DNA of 64,000 nucleotides from NCBI RefSeq assembly GCF_003573695.1, contig NC_039360.1, positions 63,179,911-63,243,910 of the forward strand. The letters are read 5' to 3'. The notes under the pieces are model-generated. The model had not been told where the DNA came from and did no database searches. It was given only the letters and a program-made list of their open reading frames with translations. Position numbers and translations under genes: made by a program. The stretch's first letter is position 1. Every line of letters starts with the position of its first letter. Shown here one piece after another: positions 32,575 through 43,946 of the stretch. The stretch comes from Papaver somniferum. Taxonomy: Eukaryota; Streptophyta; Magnoliopsida; Ranunculales; Papaveraceae.

Positions 32575-34966
32575 TGAAAAAGCGGGGGTCTAACAACACC
32601 ACCCAATATTTCGCTTAGCAATCTGTATGGACAAACTCCAATGTAGTTTTTATGAGAATCAACTAGACAGTTAAACTCAATCAATAAAAAGATATATCAA
32701 AGAGTTTATATCTCAATCTCTTGATTTGATCTTTACTCAAGCAAATGGAAATATGTGAGTCTTTATCAAAGAGAGATAACTTGGACGGTACCCAATACCA
32801 ATGTCCAAGGATCAATCAACATCAATCAACAACCAAAGTTTGGATTTCCAATTGATGATCTTTAACACACAACCTGTATTATTTCAATTATATAAAAAAT
32901 ATAATGCGGAAAATAAATAACACAGACAACAGAAGTTTTGTTATAGAGGAAACCGCAAATGCAGAAAAACCCTGGGACCTAGTCCAGATTGAATACACAC
33001 TGTATTAAGCCGCTACAGACATTATCCTACTCCAAGCTAACTTCGGAATGGACTATAGTTGAACCCCAATCAGTCTCCCACCGATCCAAGGTACAGTTGT
33101 ACTCCTACGCCTCTGACCCCAGAAGGACACTGCACACTTGATTCCCTTAGCTGATCTCACCCACAACTAAGAATTACTGCAACCCAAAATCGCAGACTTG
33201 ATAATAAACAAATATGTCTCACGCAGAAAAGTCTATCAAAGGATAAATCTGTCTCCCACAGAAAAACCATAGGTTTTGTTCCTTCTTAAGATATAAAATC
33301 AAGGTGAACAGGAACCAATTGATAATCCGGTCTTATATTCCCGAGGAACAGCCTAGATTAATCAATCACCTCTCAACAATCCTTCTTGACTACACAAGCG
33401 GTTTGTCGAGGAATCACAAAAAGTGAGACGAAGATGTTTGTGACTTCTTTATCTTGCCTATCGGAGAACTCTCACGATCTCAAGCCAATCAAAGATTGTA
33501 CTCGTATGGTAGAAGATGCAAGATCAGATCACACAACTACGATAAAAGTAGTATCGGTCTGGCTTCACAATGCCAATGAAGTATTTAAGTCATTAACCTG
33601 GTTTTAGAGAAGAAAACCAAAGGTTAAAGGAGAATCGACTCTAGCGAGCGCACTATTATCACACAGACGTGTGGGGATTAGTTTTGCACAATGCTAGATG
33701 TCTCCTATATATAGTCTTCGAATAAGGGTTTTGCCTTAGTTACAAAGCAATCCATATTCACCGTTAGATGAAAACCTGATTTAGATTCAAGCTAATATTT
33801 CTCAACCGTCAGATCGAAAAACTTAGTTTGTCACACACACTTGGGTAGACGTTTACTGGGCTTTTGAAAACCATGTCGAAACGTGTACGTGTATGTTGGT
33901 TCAACATAGTAACCCAAAAGGTTAACCATATGGGCATTTCATATTAACCTAGTTTTTCTTCACCATAACTAGTTCAATTGACTCAAATGAACTAGTTAGA
34001 AAGTTGTTCAATTGCTATGAGATCTTATGTAACTAAATGAGACACAATTGAAACAAAAATGATTCGATTCGATGAATCGTCTCATGAACTTTATATCCAC
34101 GGTTTGCATAAAGCATTCTTTAGTAATTTAAGTTTCATGTTCAGAGCTCATCTTTAGATCATAACCACTTAAGCTCACAAACAAGTTCGCGGACTTAAGG
34201 AAACCGACAGAGTTTTCCAAACTCAGTAGAAAATCTCGGCAAAGAGACTTCCTCCAGTTCGCGGACTAAACACGCAAACGAGTTTTTGAAAAATCCCAGC
34301 AGAAATTCTCGGTAAGAGAACTTCCGTCAGTTCGCGGACTGGGTTCGCGGACTTGGCAAAGCCAATTCCTCCGGTTTCTCTGAATCAACAAAGTTCGAAA
34401 ACTTCGGATTAAGGAATACATGGTTATGTAATCTAAACTCTCATTCCAATCATTGAGACATTCTCAGATGACGTTATATAGCCGTTATTCACAGACCGTT
34501 TCACGTCAGAGCAATTCTCAAAGTAGTTGAAACTTTTCATGACTTTCGTCACTAGGTGAAGATAAACTTGATCAAAGCGAAACGCTTTACCAACACACAA
34601 TTTCGAGAAAAAGATAAGTAGTGAATACTCATCTCGAAATATCAAATGTGTATGATCGAATTTATATAGCATACGACTTTTTCTCTCATAATAAGTAGGA
34701 GATAGAATATATAGACTTTTGAGTGATAGATAAGTTCAAGTCTCCACATACCTTTTTGTTGATGAAGTTCCACGGTTCCTTGAGTAGATCTTCGTCGTTG
34801 TATGATGAATCGCCATGAAGTCCTTGAGCTCAAATATACTTTTCTATCCTAGTCCGAGACTTAGCTATGTAGACTAGAAATCAAGACTCATAGTTTTGAT
34901 CACTAACATTGACAAACATGCTTGATATAGCAACGCATGCGAGGTCGACCGAGCTATGCTTTAACA
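32575..34966 (-). repeat. Element A 5' LTR (2392 bp)
   Basis: Near-identical by eye to 26142-28552 with scattered substitutions and small indels. Plus-strand left end TGAAAAAGCGGGGGTCTAAC, right end GAGCTATGCTTTAACA. Short frames within it (33386-33607, 34433-34833) recur in the other LTR and are not genes. Confidence 0.92.
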
Positions 34967-36256
34967 CTAACATTACTTGATCTTCATTAGTAACAGCTGA
35001 TAGAATAACATCCAATAAGCCCACAACAATATTAACATCTTGAAATTCAAACTTTTGTTGAAAATGTTGAACTAATGAGCTAGAAATATGTGTTTGATCA
35101 GAAATAATGTTTCCATTACCATATAATAGTTCACTTATTAAGTTCTTGGCCTGTCTAATCTTCATTTTAGCATGAAAGTATCCAATATTAGCTGCTCCAT
35201 CTTTGACCCATTTTTCTCTGGATTTAAGCTTCATAATAGTGTTAGCTTGCACTTCTCTAGTGGCCTGTTCATTTTGAGCTTCAACTAGTTTAGCCAAAAT
35301 ATCTTCATTAAAAGGGTTTTTATCAGATAACTCCATTGTAGTTTTAACCTTAGCTTCAGCCTCTTTTATCTTAACTTGAATTTACCAAAGACACTCCAAT
35401 TCCATTCACTTAGAACCTTTTTCAAATTCTTAAGCTTCTGTATAAAAATAAAAGCAGGATCTCCAACTACAGGCTTGGACCATGCTGCATCAACCACTGA
35501 CATGAAGGATGGATGATCAATCCTCATTTTATGAAATCTCCAAGGAATGTTTTTGGGCTTAGGGATATTAGCACCACCCCCCTGATAATGGTGCATGATC
35601 TGAAACAACTCTTAAACCAACCTTGTACCACCAATCACCATATAACTGCAGCCATAATTGGTTAAAAATAACTTTATCAAGAGTGCATAATATTCTGTTC
35701 TTCCCTTGTTAACAGTTGGACCAAGAAAATTGCAGTCCTGACTTAGGAGCTTGAATTAATTCACATATATTAAGACAATTGATAAAGTCCAACATTGAAG
35801 CTCCATTTGGTTTTTACCACCAACTTTCTCATCTGGTGAAATTATTGCATTAAAATCACCTAACACAATCCATGGTTTTTTGAGATTACTGATTAATTCC
35901 ATTTCTGACCATAAAAATTTCCTTTGAATCTTTTTAACATGAGCATGAACACCTGAAACTAAAACATCTCCGATACTTATTGTGACCATTTGACTTGAAA
36001 GAGAAACAACTTGAGGAGTAGCTAAACATTTATTCCAAAATAACCATAAATTACCTTTATTTGTTGATGTAGAATTGTGAATCACCATGCTCTATATTCC
36101 AGGGAGATTCAGCACATTACAAAATGAAGCAGTACAAAAGACTTTTAGTTCTGCAATCCAAATTAAAGAAGGACTAAATTGATTAACCAAAGACCTTAGT
36201 TTGTCTTGATCCCTAGGTCTTCTCAAGCCCCTGACATTCCAATATAATATCTTCAT
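34967..36256 (-). pseudogene. LINE-2 ORF2 endonuclease and linker
   Basis: ORF2 starts at 36256 with MKILYWNVRGLRRPRDQDKL, the apurinic-like endonuclease N-terminus. An in-frame TAG near 36102 interrupts it. 35756-36088 has 'KKPWIVLGDFNAIISPDEKV' with the GDFN motif. After a frameshift come 'VVSDHAPLSG' (SDHAP motif, frame slip beside it at about 35575-35600), 'WRFHKMRIDHPSFMSVVD' and the linker 'KLKSREKWVKDGAANIGYFH'. Element A cuts the protein just before RT. Confidence 0.85.
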
Positions 36257-37544
36257 TTGTTGGGAGGAGGATTTCTGGTACCTCCTTTACCTGGATTTTT
36301 CCTGAAGTTGTATTTGTTATTAGTAGGAACAGGATTAGTGACCTTAACTGATACAAATGAACTTTGAGAAGTAGAGGGAGAAACATTGACCATCTCCTTT
36401 TCGACAATCTTAGACCAAGAAGTTACTTTAACTGTTTCATTTGACAATCTACCTATTTTTCCATCTATGAAATTAACAGTACTGTTCTGTAATGAATTTT
36501 CCTCCATGACCTCCAAAACTTTAGGAACTTCCAAAACCTCAGATTCCATTGTAATATTTTCTTCTACACATTCAAGGGGGCTAAATATTCCTTTATCAAT
36601 AATAGTATTAGTATTAACAACTTGGATAGTTGGAGTAACATGAATAGTATGAACTAAAGAGTCCTCATTGATACATTCAGATCTGTCACAGATATCAAAT
36701 GGTTTTATAGTTGATAGTGTAGATGCAGGTTTCCGTGAAGTAGGTGTTTCAAATTTGTGTTTTGTTAAAGAAGTACTAGGCTGCCGAATAGGTGATGAAA
36801 TTACCTTTGTAGGTTGATGAATATGATTTCCTGCAGAACTATTTGTATTAACTTTGTTTTTCTCCACCCGACATTATGTGATGAAATGTCCTACCATTTT
36901 GCAAGTACTACAATATTGAGGACAATCTGGAATAGAAACTTCTTGAAAGAAACCACCATATTTAGTACCAATCCAAACTTTATTTGGAACTGGAAATGCA
37001 AAATCTACTTCCACTAAGACATTAGCATAATATCCCACATCACATTTAGTTGTAGCAGCATCAATTTTAATTGGAGTACCAATTTCCTTACAAATCTTAA
37101 ACAGAATTGGTTCACTCCAGAATTCAAGACCTAAACCTGGAAAACGCACCCAAACAAATGCCTTAGAACTCCTCTGATTAATAGGTCTAAAATTATAAAC
37201 CCAATTCTTGACTTTGAGAACTTGATCTGTAACTTCCAATATATTTGATTTGGTATAAGCTCGATCAATCTCATTATCTATATTGATTGTGAAAAAACCC
37301 TTCGTAAAGGTATGAGTTTACAATCACCAACCAATTTCCATTGACTTCGAAGAATTATAACAACATCAACAAATTTAATTTTCTGTAAATTCAACCTTCC
37401 AATTAAAGAAAATCGCCATGGATCTAAACTCTTTTCAGACAAATCATCTGGTAGCTCAATCGAAGGAATTTTCTTTCCAACAACGGAAGATGACTTATCA
37501 TAGCCAGTATCGAGATGAACTGGTGTTTCAGAACAATTATCCAT
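36253..37544 (-). pseudogene. LINE-2 ORF1 (DUF4283-type RNA-binding protein)
   Basis: Begins MDNCSETPVHLDTGYDKSSS at 37544 and covers three frames (37278-37544, 36874-37239, 36253-36867). The middle part matches the DUF4283 fold of plant L1 ORF1: 'WRFSLIGRLNLQKIKFVDVV' and 'KAFVWVRFPGLGLEFW'. A CCHC knuckle follows, 'CPQYCSTCKMVGHFIT' with a stop inserted before its last Cys (36874). The Ser/Thr/Pro-rich tail ends at 36253. The stop codon TGA overlaps the ORF2 ATG (ATGA). Protein would coat LINE RNA; here it is broken by one frameshift and one stop. Confidence 0.85.
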
Positions 37545-38270
37545 GATAAAACACTTGAATTAATGCTTAATAATCCAAGAAGACATGATAATCAATGAAG
37601 TAAATCGAACATTCACCTGAAATTAATTGAAGTAGTGCACAGAAAACAAGATCGAAGCATAATTTTTTTTCCGAGTTGAACACCGATCCAATCACCCGAT
37701 ACGCAGAGCTCAACTCAGTCGAGCGAAAATTAATGTGTATTTCACACTAAGTCCATAAAATATGAGGAAAATTACCTAAGAAAATTGTCGAATATCCAGT
37801 TCTAGAAAAATAATTCGAAACAACGAGAGTATTGCATATATAATGGTAATTTCGAATCCAATGTAACGTAAGTGATGTAATTACGTGATGGCATTTCCAT
37901 GAATAGTTACTTGAAGGTTTTTATTATGTGATGAAAATATTCATAATGTAATACTCGGTTTCGAAACAAATATTTTTTGGTCTTGGAACACAACAAGAAA
38001 CATTGTTCTCAATTGCTTCTACTTATGAAACGTTTTTAGTTTTCACTGATTCTACTATAAGTCATATAGCTACACGAGTTTACACCTTGGTTATATATTT
38101 TTTGGGATTGGTAAACTAGTGCATATTTGTGGTTAAGTTTGATGCACATTTGATTAGGGAAGTGTATTGAAAAATTATATTAGACAAATACGTTTACTCG
38201 GAAACAACAGATTATTATTATGGTATTAATATGATATGACTTATTTTCCAACTAAGAGGGTGTTACGAAT
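37545..38270. other. LINE-2 5' leader and flank of the copia element
   Basis: 37545 to about 37720 looks like the LINE-2 5' leader (minus strand). 37721-38270 is AT-rich with no gene, repeat or motif I can support. It ends at the copia 5' LTR. Confidence 0.45.
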
Positions 38271-38456
38271 TAGCTTTTTTGAATTAATTAAGTTCACAAG
38301 TCATATGTGTAAATGAGTATCACATTGTGTCAATCTTTTTTTATTTGCTTGTGTTATAAGCTTAAGGCTATGTATGTACATTTGTATACTTGATTGCTTA
38401 ATATAAATACTTTTGTCTCTACCCTAATGAGGCAAGGAAGCCTAATTACTCTCACA
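38271..38456 (+). repeat. Copia 5' LTR (about 186 bp)
   Basis: Starts TGTTACGAATTAGC and ends CTCTCACA directly before the primer site. It has a TATA-like 'aatataaatac' at about 38399-38409. Assigned from its ends and the adjacent primer site, since its partner LTR is outside the window. Confidence 0.7.
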
Positions 38457-38471
38457 TGGTATCAGAGCCTG
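38457..38471 (+). promoter_or_regulatory. Copia primer binding site
   Basis: TGGTATCAGAGCCTGG, complementary to the 3' end of plant initiator tRNA-Met for at least 12 bases. The gag ATG follows at 38538 (MASPP), cut after 14 bases by the Athila-like insertion. Confidence 0.9.
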
Positions 38472-38551
38472 GACGCTCCTCACCAAAAACCTAATTTCCC
38501 TAATATTCTTTCTTTCCTTTTTTTCTCCGTCTTAAACATGGCGTCGCCTCC

Positions 38552-40060
38552 TGATAGACGCATTTATGTGTCTAATTTGTCCTCAATGTTTCGTATTGCT
38601 AGTACTTGTTTTCGTCCTTATTATGGTGTTTTGTGTGTTTGTAGGTATTTTTGGAAAATAATTATTGTTGGAAAATTCGGCTCGAAAAGTTGCACAGAGC
38701 ACCCCCGGAGGACATTTGTTATTCGGACTCTCATGATTGGTTAAGGGGCACTCAATTACTAAGGGGCAACCCAGGTCACCCCAAAAAGGCAGATGCTATT
38801 CGCACCCCCAGGATCGGATAGGGGGACACCATCTTAAAAAATTTGAATTTTCATTTTGGCGGGAAATTTTCTTCTTCAACTGGCAGATGTTTCGATCGAT
38901 TTTTGGACGTGATTTTCTGCGATTCAATCGCTGAAAATTTGTGGAAAGATGTGATATAACCATATTAAGCTATTTCAGGTGTTATATCGGGCCAGAATTG
39001 GCTGAATCAAATTGTGGAGCAAAACAGGGAGCACGTCATTGTATGGAGACTGTCACGGGATTTGCATGAGTTGGAATGAGTTTGCGTATGCTAGGATGAC
39101 TCTAACAACCATCTGGAGTGTGAAGGAGATAAATATAGTAATTTGGAAGCTTCATAAATCGTGGAGAAATCAAATATCTAAATTATTTCCTAAACAGACA
39201 GTGAAGAATAATGGAAGATTATATGAAGTTATGGCGAGATATTTTGGCCCTGTGGAGTATATATAGGGTGTTGGGAACTCAGAGAGGGTCTGTCGAGACT
39301 TAGGGAGGTTTAGGGAAGCTCAGAAACAAAGAAAAAAATTTACATAGAAACTACCGAGTTGCAGTCGAGGAAGAAGGTGAATAGTGAACTCGAGTTGAAA
39401 ACAGTCGCAGAAACCGTGGCCTAAACTTTCAAATCCAAACTCTTTGTAACAGTTTTGTAACAATTATTCCAACAATTAATAAAGTTTGCAACAGTTCACT
39501 TTCGTTCTTCCGTTACAGCGAGTTTTGTAACAATTATAACTGTTACAAACTCACAGTTTCATACCTTTTCACTCTTTTGAGCCATAAACCAATCTTTTGA
39601 GACCATGATTGATATGAGGATCTAAACCCATCCTCTGGGGCGACGGAGGAAGCTATTCTTACAATGAAAAAGTGGTAATTTCTATTTTAAATAATTTATG
39701 CAATTTAAATTATGATTTTTTTTCCTAAAACAAAAGAGTTTTTCCAATGATTTTTATTAAGCAATTGTTATTTTAATTGATGGTATATGCTTAACTTTGA
39801 GTTCTTGATATTCCATGCTTTCAACTTACAATTGTTCTTTTATAAAATCTATTTTTGCAATAATTAGAATCACTTAAATGGGAAATTGTATAATAATAAT
39901 AATAATATCACTTTGGAATTGATAGAATAGTGGAACCCTTAGCCCCAGTTTCTCCAAAATCTTGACATCACTTTTTGAATTAAATTTGCAATATTTATTT
40001 AAATCTAAAAATTCTTTCCTTCACAAGTCTGAAAAGAACCTATTATTTACCACTATTACA
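38552..40060 (+). repeat. Athila-like 5' LTR
   Basis: Starts TGATAGACGCATTTATGTG; aligned through its length with 45255-46740 with few differences. Short plus frames inside occur in both copies and are not genes. Confidence 0.85.
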
Positions 40061-40069
40061 ACAACTTTT

Positions 40070-40095
40070 GGAAAGGATATTACCGTGTTGCGTGA
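40070..40095 (+). repeat. Left arm of an internal 25-bp inverted repeat
   Basis: GGAAAGGATATTACCGTGTT then GCGTGA; the complement recurs at 44019-44043 with one base missing. It lies immediately inside the 5' LTR. Confidence 0.9.
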
Positions 40096-40574
40096 TAAGG
40101 GTTCGGATTTCATCACCGTTCTCTTCTTGCCCGCCTTAGGAAAATGAAACCAAACGCGAACCTAAGCTTAAAATTTTGAATAGAACGAGACCTATAGGGT
40201 AACGAGCTTAATAGGACAGTCATTCGAAAAATATTGGTTACTCTTTTGAGCATACTTCGAAGTTCAGGATGGTTTCTGTGAGTTGAATGCGTGACTGCGC
40301 CGCCTTGAATACCGGTGAGGCCTTGGTTATCAAAGCTCCACTGAGCTTCCCTCGCCTCTATTCAACTCCTTTGACTCGTACTGATTCCAGAGAATTTGCT
40401 CAGATTGTAACGAATTCCTATTCGAAGGATTAGAAGCTGGTCTAGAAACAATCTAAGTGGAGCCATCATGCTTTTTGTTTGCTAGAAATCAGTAGGTTTG
40501 TTGTGGTGAAGTCAGCCTTGTTTGTGTTTGCATAGAAACTCCCTTCCGTTTAGGACTATTTTTTTTTTTAGTGT

Positions 40575-43500
40575 ATGCCCGAAAGGGCCTGGAAAAGAAA
40601 TACTTTTGGCCGTTTGATTAGTGACTGTCCTAGAAGTTCTTCTTGTGAAAGTGGGGAGCTCGAAGACTCTTCTTTTGAGAGCCCTATTTTTGGAAACTTC
40701 AGTTTTGAGAATCTGTCTCTTCATGAGGAAATTACCCCTAGTATTTCTGTTGTGCCAGCAATGACAACTTTGAAAGATTACATGTTCCCAACTAGGTCCA
40801 CCCGAGCCTCTTGCATTAAATTGCCAGCCACTACGACTAATTTCGAGATAAAACCTAGTATTCTCCAGATGATCCCTATATTCTTAGGAAAGGATGATGA
40901 GAACCCTTATTTTCATATTAGGGACTTTGAGGAAATTTGTGGAACAATTAGGATAAAGGACCTTACCGATGAAGTCTTGAAACTTAAGATGTTTCCCTTT
41001 TCTTTGAGAGACAAATCCAAGACCTGGATGAACAACCTACCGTCTGAATCCATAGAAACATGGCAGGAACTTATTGCTGCCTTCTATATGAAGTTCTACC
41101 CTAAGCATAAAACTGCAGCTGTTAGGCAGAACATTAGTACTAGTGTGCAACAAGAGGGAGAGTCTCTTTATAGATTTTTAGAAAGATTCAATGATCTTCT
41201 ATCCCAGTGTCCTCACCATGGATTTGATAAGATGAAACTTGCAGAGATTATTTATAATGGTTTGGACTATTCGACCAAAGCTATGGTCGAATCTATGTGC
41301 GCTGGTGAGTTCACTAGTAAAAATGCTGAAGATGCTTTTACCTTCTTAGGAGTTATCGCTGAAAAATCCCAACAGTGGGAGTCTTGTGTTGAACCCCCTA
41401 AAAGACTCTTGGTCAATAGAAGTAGCACCAATGTGGTAGATACAAGTTTTGGTTCATATGCTAAGTTTGCTGCTTTATCTAGAAGGTTAGAAGCTTTGGA
41501 ATTGAATCAGCCTAAAAATAGGTCCCTTGTTGAACCTAATAGAGTCGCACAAGTCTCTAATTGTGGAATAGAGCACGATAACTCATTTTGGGAAGGTCAG
41601 GTTAGTGAGGAGCAAGATCATGCTGTTTATAACAATGCTAGGTTTGAGAACCGTGAGAAGTTTGATCCTTATTCAGAGACCTACAACCCTGGTTGGAGAA
41701 ACCATCCTAATTTTTCTTGGTCTAAAGGCCAGAATCAAGGCCAGTCTAGTAATTCTCAGCCTCCCCCAGGTTTTGGCTATACTAAGAATCCTTCAGCTCC
41801 AGCACAGTTTCAGAACCCTTCAGATCAGAAGATTATGAATTTAGAAGAGTCTATTGCTTTGTTGACTCGTAACATTGTGCAGTTTCAGCAATCTGTTGCT
41901 CAAGGTTTAGAAGAGAATAAGAGAATAGGTCAGGGTGACTCTCAGGATATTTCTGAGTTGAAAACCCAGGTTAGTCAGATAAATGAGTCTTTAAGAGAAA
42001 GAGGTAAGTTTCCTAGTCAGACTCAACCCAACCCTAGAGGAATTAATGAAATAGGTGAAAGACCATCTGATCATGTGAATGCTATTAAAACCCTTAGGAG
42101 TGGTAGAGTGATAGACAACAAGGTTTCCATGCCTGATAGTGAACATGTTGTAGTTCACCCTTGTGAACCAGAAAATGAGGAGACTTATAGAGTCTCCAAA
42201 GAGACCAATGTGGGTCCTGATGATCCCTTCTTTGTTCCCAGAGCCCCGTTCCCCCAGCTGCTAGTTCCAACTAAGAGGGAGTCCAACTTTAATGATATAT
42301 TGGAGGTTTTTAAGCAGGTAACTATCAACCTTCCACTACTAGATGCAATTAGGAAGATTCCCTCTTATGCCAAGTTCCTTAAGAACTTGTGTACGCGAAA
42401 GCGTAAGCTCAGTGTCCAGAAGAAAGCCTTCATAGCTAGTCATGTGAGTTCTATTATTCAGATTACCACTACTCCTAAGTATAAAGACCCAGGGTCCCCT
42501 ACCATTGCTTGTACAATAGGTAAATACCGTGTTGAGAAAGAGTTGTTTGACTTAGGAGCCAGTGTGAAATTACTTCCGTACCATGTGTACCTTAAGCTAG
42601 GACTTGGTGAGATGAAACCTACCCAGATAACACTTCAATTAGCTGATAGGTCCGTTAAAGTTCCTCGTGGTGTGATCGAGGATGTTCTCATAGAGGTTGA
42701 CAAGTTTATTTATCCAGTGGATTTTATTATCCTAGATACCCAACCTGTCCCTGACCCAGAGAACCAAATACCAGTGATTTTAGGTCTCCCATTTTTAGCC
42801 ACGTCTAATGCGATCATAAAATTTCGAAATGGTATTATGAATCTATCTTTTGGTAATATGACTATTGAGTTGAATATTTTTAATGTCAATAAGCTACATT
42901 CTGAGCTAGATGACACGTGCATTGAAGAGGTCAATATGATAGGAACCTTAGTTCCGAAGTCTGTACCAAACACCGAATCGGAAGATCCATTAGAGAGTTT
43001 TCTAGCCCGTTTTAGCATGGATTTCGACGATGATAGCAACATTGAACAAGTAAATGCTATGTTGGATTCTATTCCTATGTTAGATACCGATAGATGGAAA
43101 TCTAGGTTTGAACCAGTACTAGCTACCGAATCTACCTTAAGCCCTTATTTCGAAGAGCCTAAAGATCCTCCTAAGTTGGACCCCAATTATGCATTTGTAG
43201 GCCCATCTGAGATTTTGCGTATAACTTCCGATTTGGATAATGATCATGAGATTAGGCCAGTAACCGTGCTTCAATACAATAAGGAAACTCTAGGGATGAC
43301 CATAGAGGATATGAAACATATAAGTCCTATAGCTAGTATACCTCAAAAGTATTTAGAGGATGAACCACCTGATTATAACTCAGAGAAAGCAATTGACCTT
43401 TTTCAGGAACCGGATGGTCTAGAAATTAGGAATATTGTGACTAGTTTATCTAGAGACACCCAAAACTCTAAGTTTGGGGGTAGTGAACTAGAAGAAGCTC

Positions 43501-43946
43501 TAGAGTATTTTAAATACTCTCCGGATCCAGAAATTCAAGCCATAGTTAAAGGTCTTACGGAGAATAGTGATTACCCTAAATTTGGGGGTAGAGATTGTCA
43601 ATTATCCCCAGTAGAAGTCCCTAACTTGGGACTCAAGCCTGGTGCATCTGAGGTATCGCTTGAGTCTATTCAGACTCCACAACCTGATCCGCCTGATACT
43701 GTTCAGGAGGAAATCCATATATTAGAAACTCATTTTTCGGATGAATTTATTTTTCAAGACACTCTTATGAAGCCCAACTGGAGGCTCTGGATAGATTCGG
43801 TTGTCTTGCAAGAAACCTTAGATGAGGATGTGCTCCTTCTGTTCATTTTTCTGAACCAGTGCAGTTGTCTCATATTGGTGTTAGCTCTATTTGGTATTAT
43901 GGACCCACAACTTTTTCGGCTATTGGTATATGACTTTGGAAGGTGA
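40575..43946 (+). CDS. Athila-like gag-protease polyprotein, 1123 aa, intact
   Basis: Uninterrupted frame from MPERAWKRNTF. Residues about 95-260 are a Retrotran_gag capsid domain ('DKSKTWMNNLPSESIETWQ', 'AAFYMKFYPKHKTAAVRQNI', 'GESLYRFLERFNDLLSQCPH'). A Pro/Gln/Asn-rich linker follows. Residues about 640-760 are a retropepsin: 'ELFDLGASVKLLPYHVYLKL' (catalytic Asp near 659), 'LQLADRSVKVPRGVIEDVL', 'IPVILGLPFLATSNAIIKF'. I see no CCHC knuckle. The last 330 residues are acidic and contain 'SKFGGSELEEALEYF' and 'PKFGGRDCQL' repeats, and no polymerase follows. Start chosen as the first ATG of the frame. It is unusual for an old, nested element to keep such a long ORF open. Confidence 0.9.
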   Translation: MPERAWKRNTFGRLISDCPRSSSCESGELEDSSFESPIFGNFSFENLSLHEEITPSISVVPAMTTLKDYMFPTRSTRASCIKLPATTTNFEIKPSILQMIPIFLGKDDENPYFHIRDFEEICGTIRIKDLTDEVLKLKMFPFSLRDKSKTWMNNLPSESIETWQELIAAFYMKFYPKHKTAAVRQNISTSVQQEGESLYRFLERFNDLLSQCPHHGFDKMKLAEIIYNGLDYSTKAMVESMCAGEFTSKNAEDAFTFLGVIAEKSQQWESCVEPPKRLLVNRSSTNVVDTSFGSYAKFAALSRRLEALELNQPKNRSLVEPNRVAQVSNCGIEHDNSFWEGQVSEEQDHAVYNNARFENREKFDPYSETYNPGWRNHPNFSWSKGQNQGQSSNSQPPPGFGYTKNPSAPAQFQNPSDQKIMNLEESIALLTRNIVQFQQSVAQGLEENKRIGQGDSQDISELKTQVSQINESLRERGKFPSQTQPNPRGINEIGERPSDHVNAIKTLRSGRVIDNKVSMPDSEHVVVHPCEPENEETYRVSKETNVGPDDPFFVPRAPFPQLLVPTKRESNFNDILEVFKQVTINLPLLDAIRKIPSYAKFLKNLCTRKRKLSVQKKAFIASHVSSIIQITTTPKYKDPGSPTIACTIGKYRVEKELFDLGASVKLLPYHVYLKLGLGEMKPTQITLQLADRSVKVPRGVIEDVLIEVDKFIYPVDFIILDTQPVPDPENQIPVILGLPFLATSNAIIKFRNGIMNLSFGNMTIELNIFNVNKLHSELDDTCIEEVNMIGTLVPKSVPNTESEDPLESFLARFSMDFDDDSNIEQVNAMLDSIPMLDTDRWKSRFEPVLATESTLSPYFEEPKDPPKLDPNYAFVGPSEILRITSDLDNDHEIRPVTVLQYNKETLGMTIEDMKHISPIASIPQKYLEDEPPDYNSEKAIDLFQEPDGLEIRNIVTSLSRDTQNSKFGGSELEEALEYFKYSPDPEIQAIVKGLTENSDYPKFGGRDCQLSPVEVPNLGLKPGASEVSLESIQTPQPDPPDTVQEEIHILETHFSDEFIFQDTLMKPNWRLWIDSVVLQETLDEDVLLLFIFLNQCSCLILVLALFGIMDPQLFRLLVYDFGR

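Larger units (their letters stand above)
26142..34966 (-). mobile_element. Element A: non-autonomous LTR retrotransposon, 8.8 kb
   Basis: Complete minus-strand element inserted in LINE-2 with a perfect 5-bp duplication CTAAC (26137-26141 and 34967-34971). Its 5' LTR is 34966-32575, primer site 32572-32561, internal region to 28553, polypurine tract beside the 3' LTR, 3' LTR 28552-26142. LTRs start TGTTA(A/G)AGCAT-like and end TTTTTCA. The internal 4 kb has gag-like coding only; no protease, integrase, reverse transcriptase or RNase H could be found. Same family as elements B and D. The CCHC gag, initiator-Met primer site and repeated polypurine tracts suggest a Sirevirus-type Ty1/copia origin (inference). 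Confidence 0.9.
23085..37720 (-). mobile_element. LINE-2: near full-length L1-type LINE, split by element A
   Basis: Read on the minus strand: 5' leader (about 37720-37545), ORF1 (37544-36253), ORF2 endonuclease and linker (36256-34967), then LTR element A (34966-26142), RT start (26136-25630), an AT-rich non-LINE block (25620-25011), RT end, zf-RVT and RNase H (25010-23236), and a poly(A) tail seen as plus-strand T run at 23085-23102. Base CTAAC at 26137-26141 and 34967-34971 shows where element A entered. All ORFs have stops or frameshifts, so the element is dead. Its 5' end is approximate. Confidence 0.85.

Noticed and set aside
26948..34833. Matching short frames in both LTRs of element A (for example 26948-27169 and 33386-33607)
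   Set aside because: They occur because the LTRs are duplicates; no protein signature, and stops differ between copies.
38394..39266. Frames of 65-116 codons repeated at 45244-45917
   Set aside because: Duplicate LTR sequence of the Athila-like element, not a gene pair.
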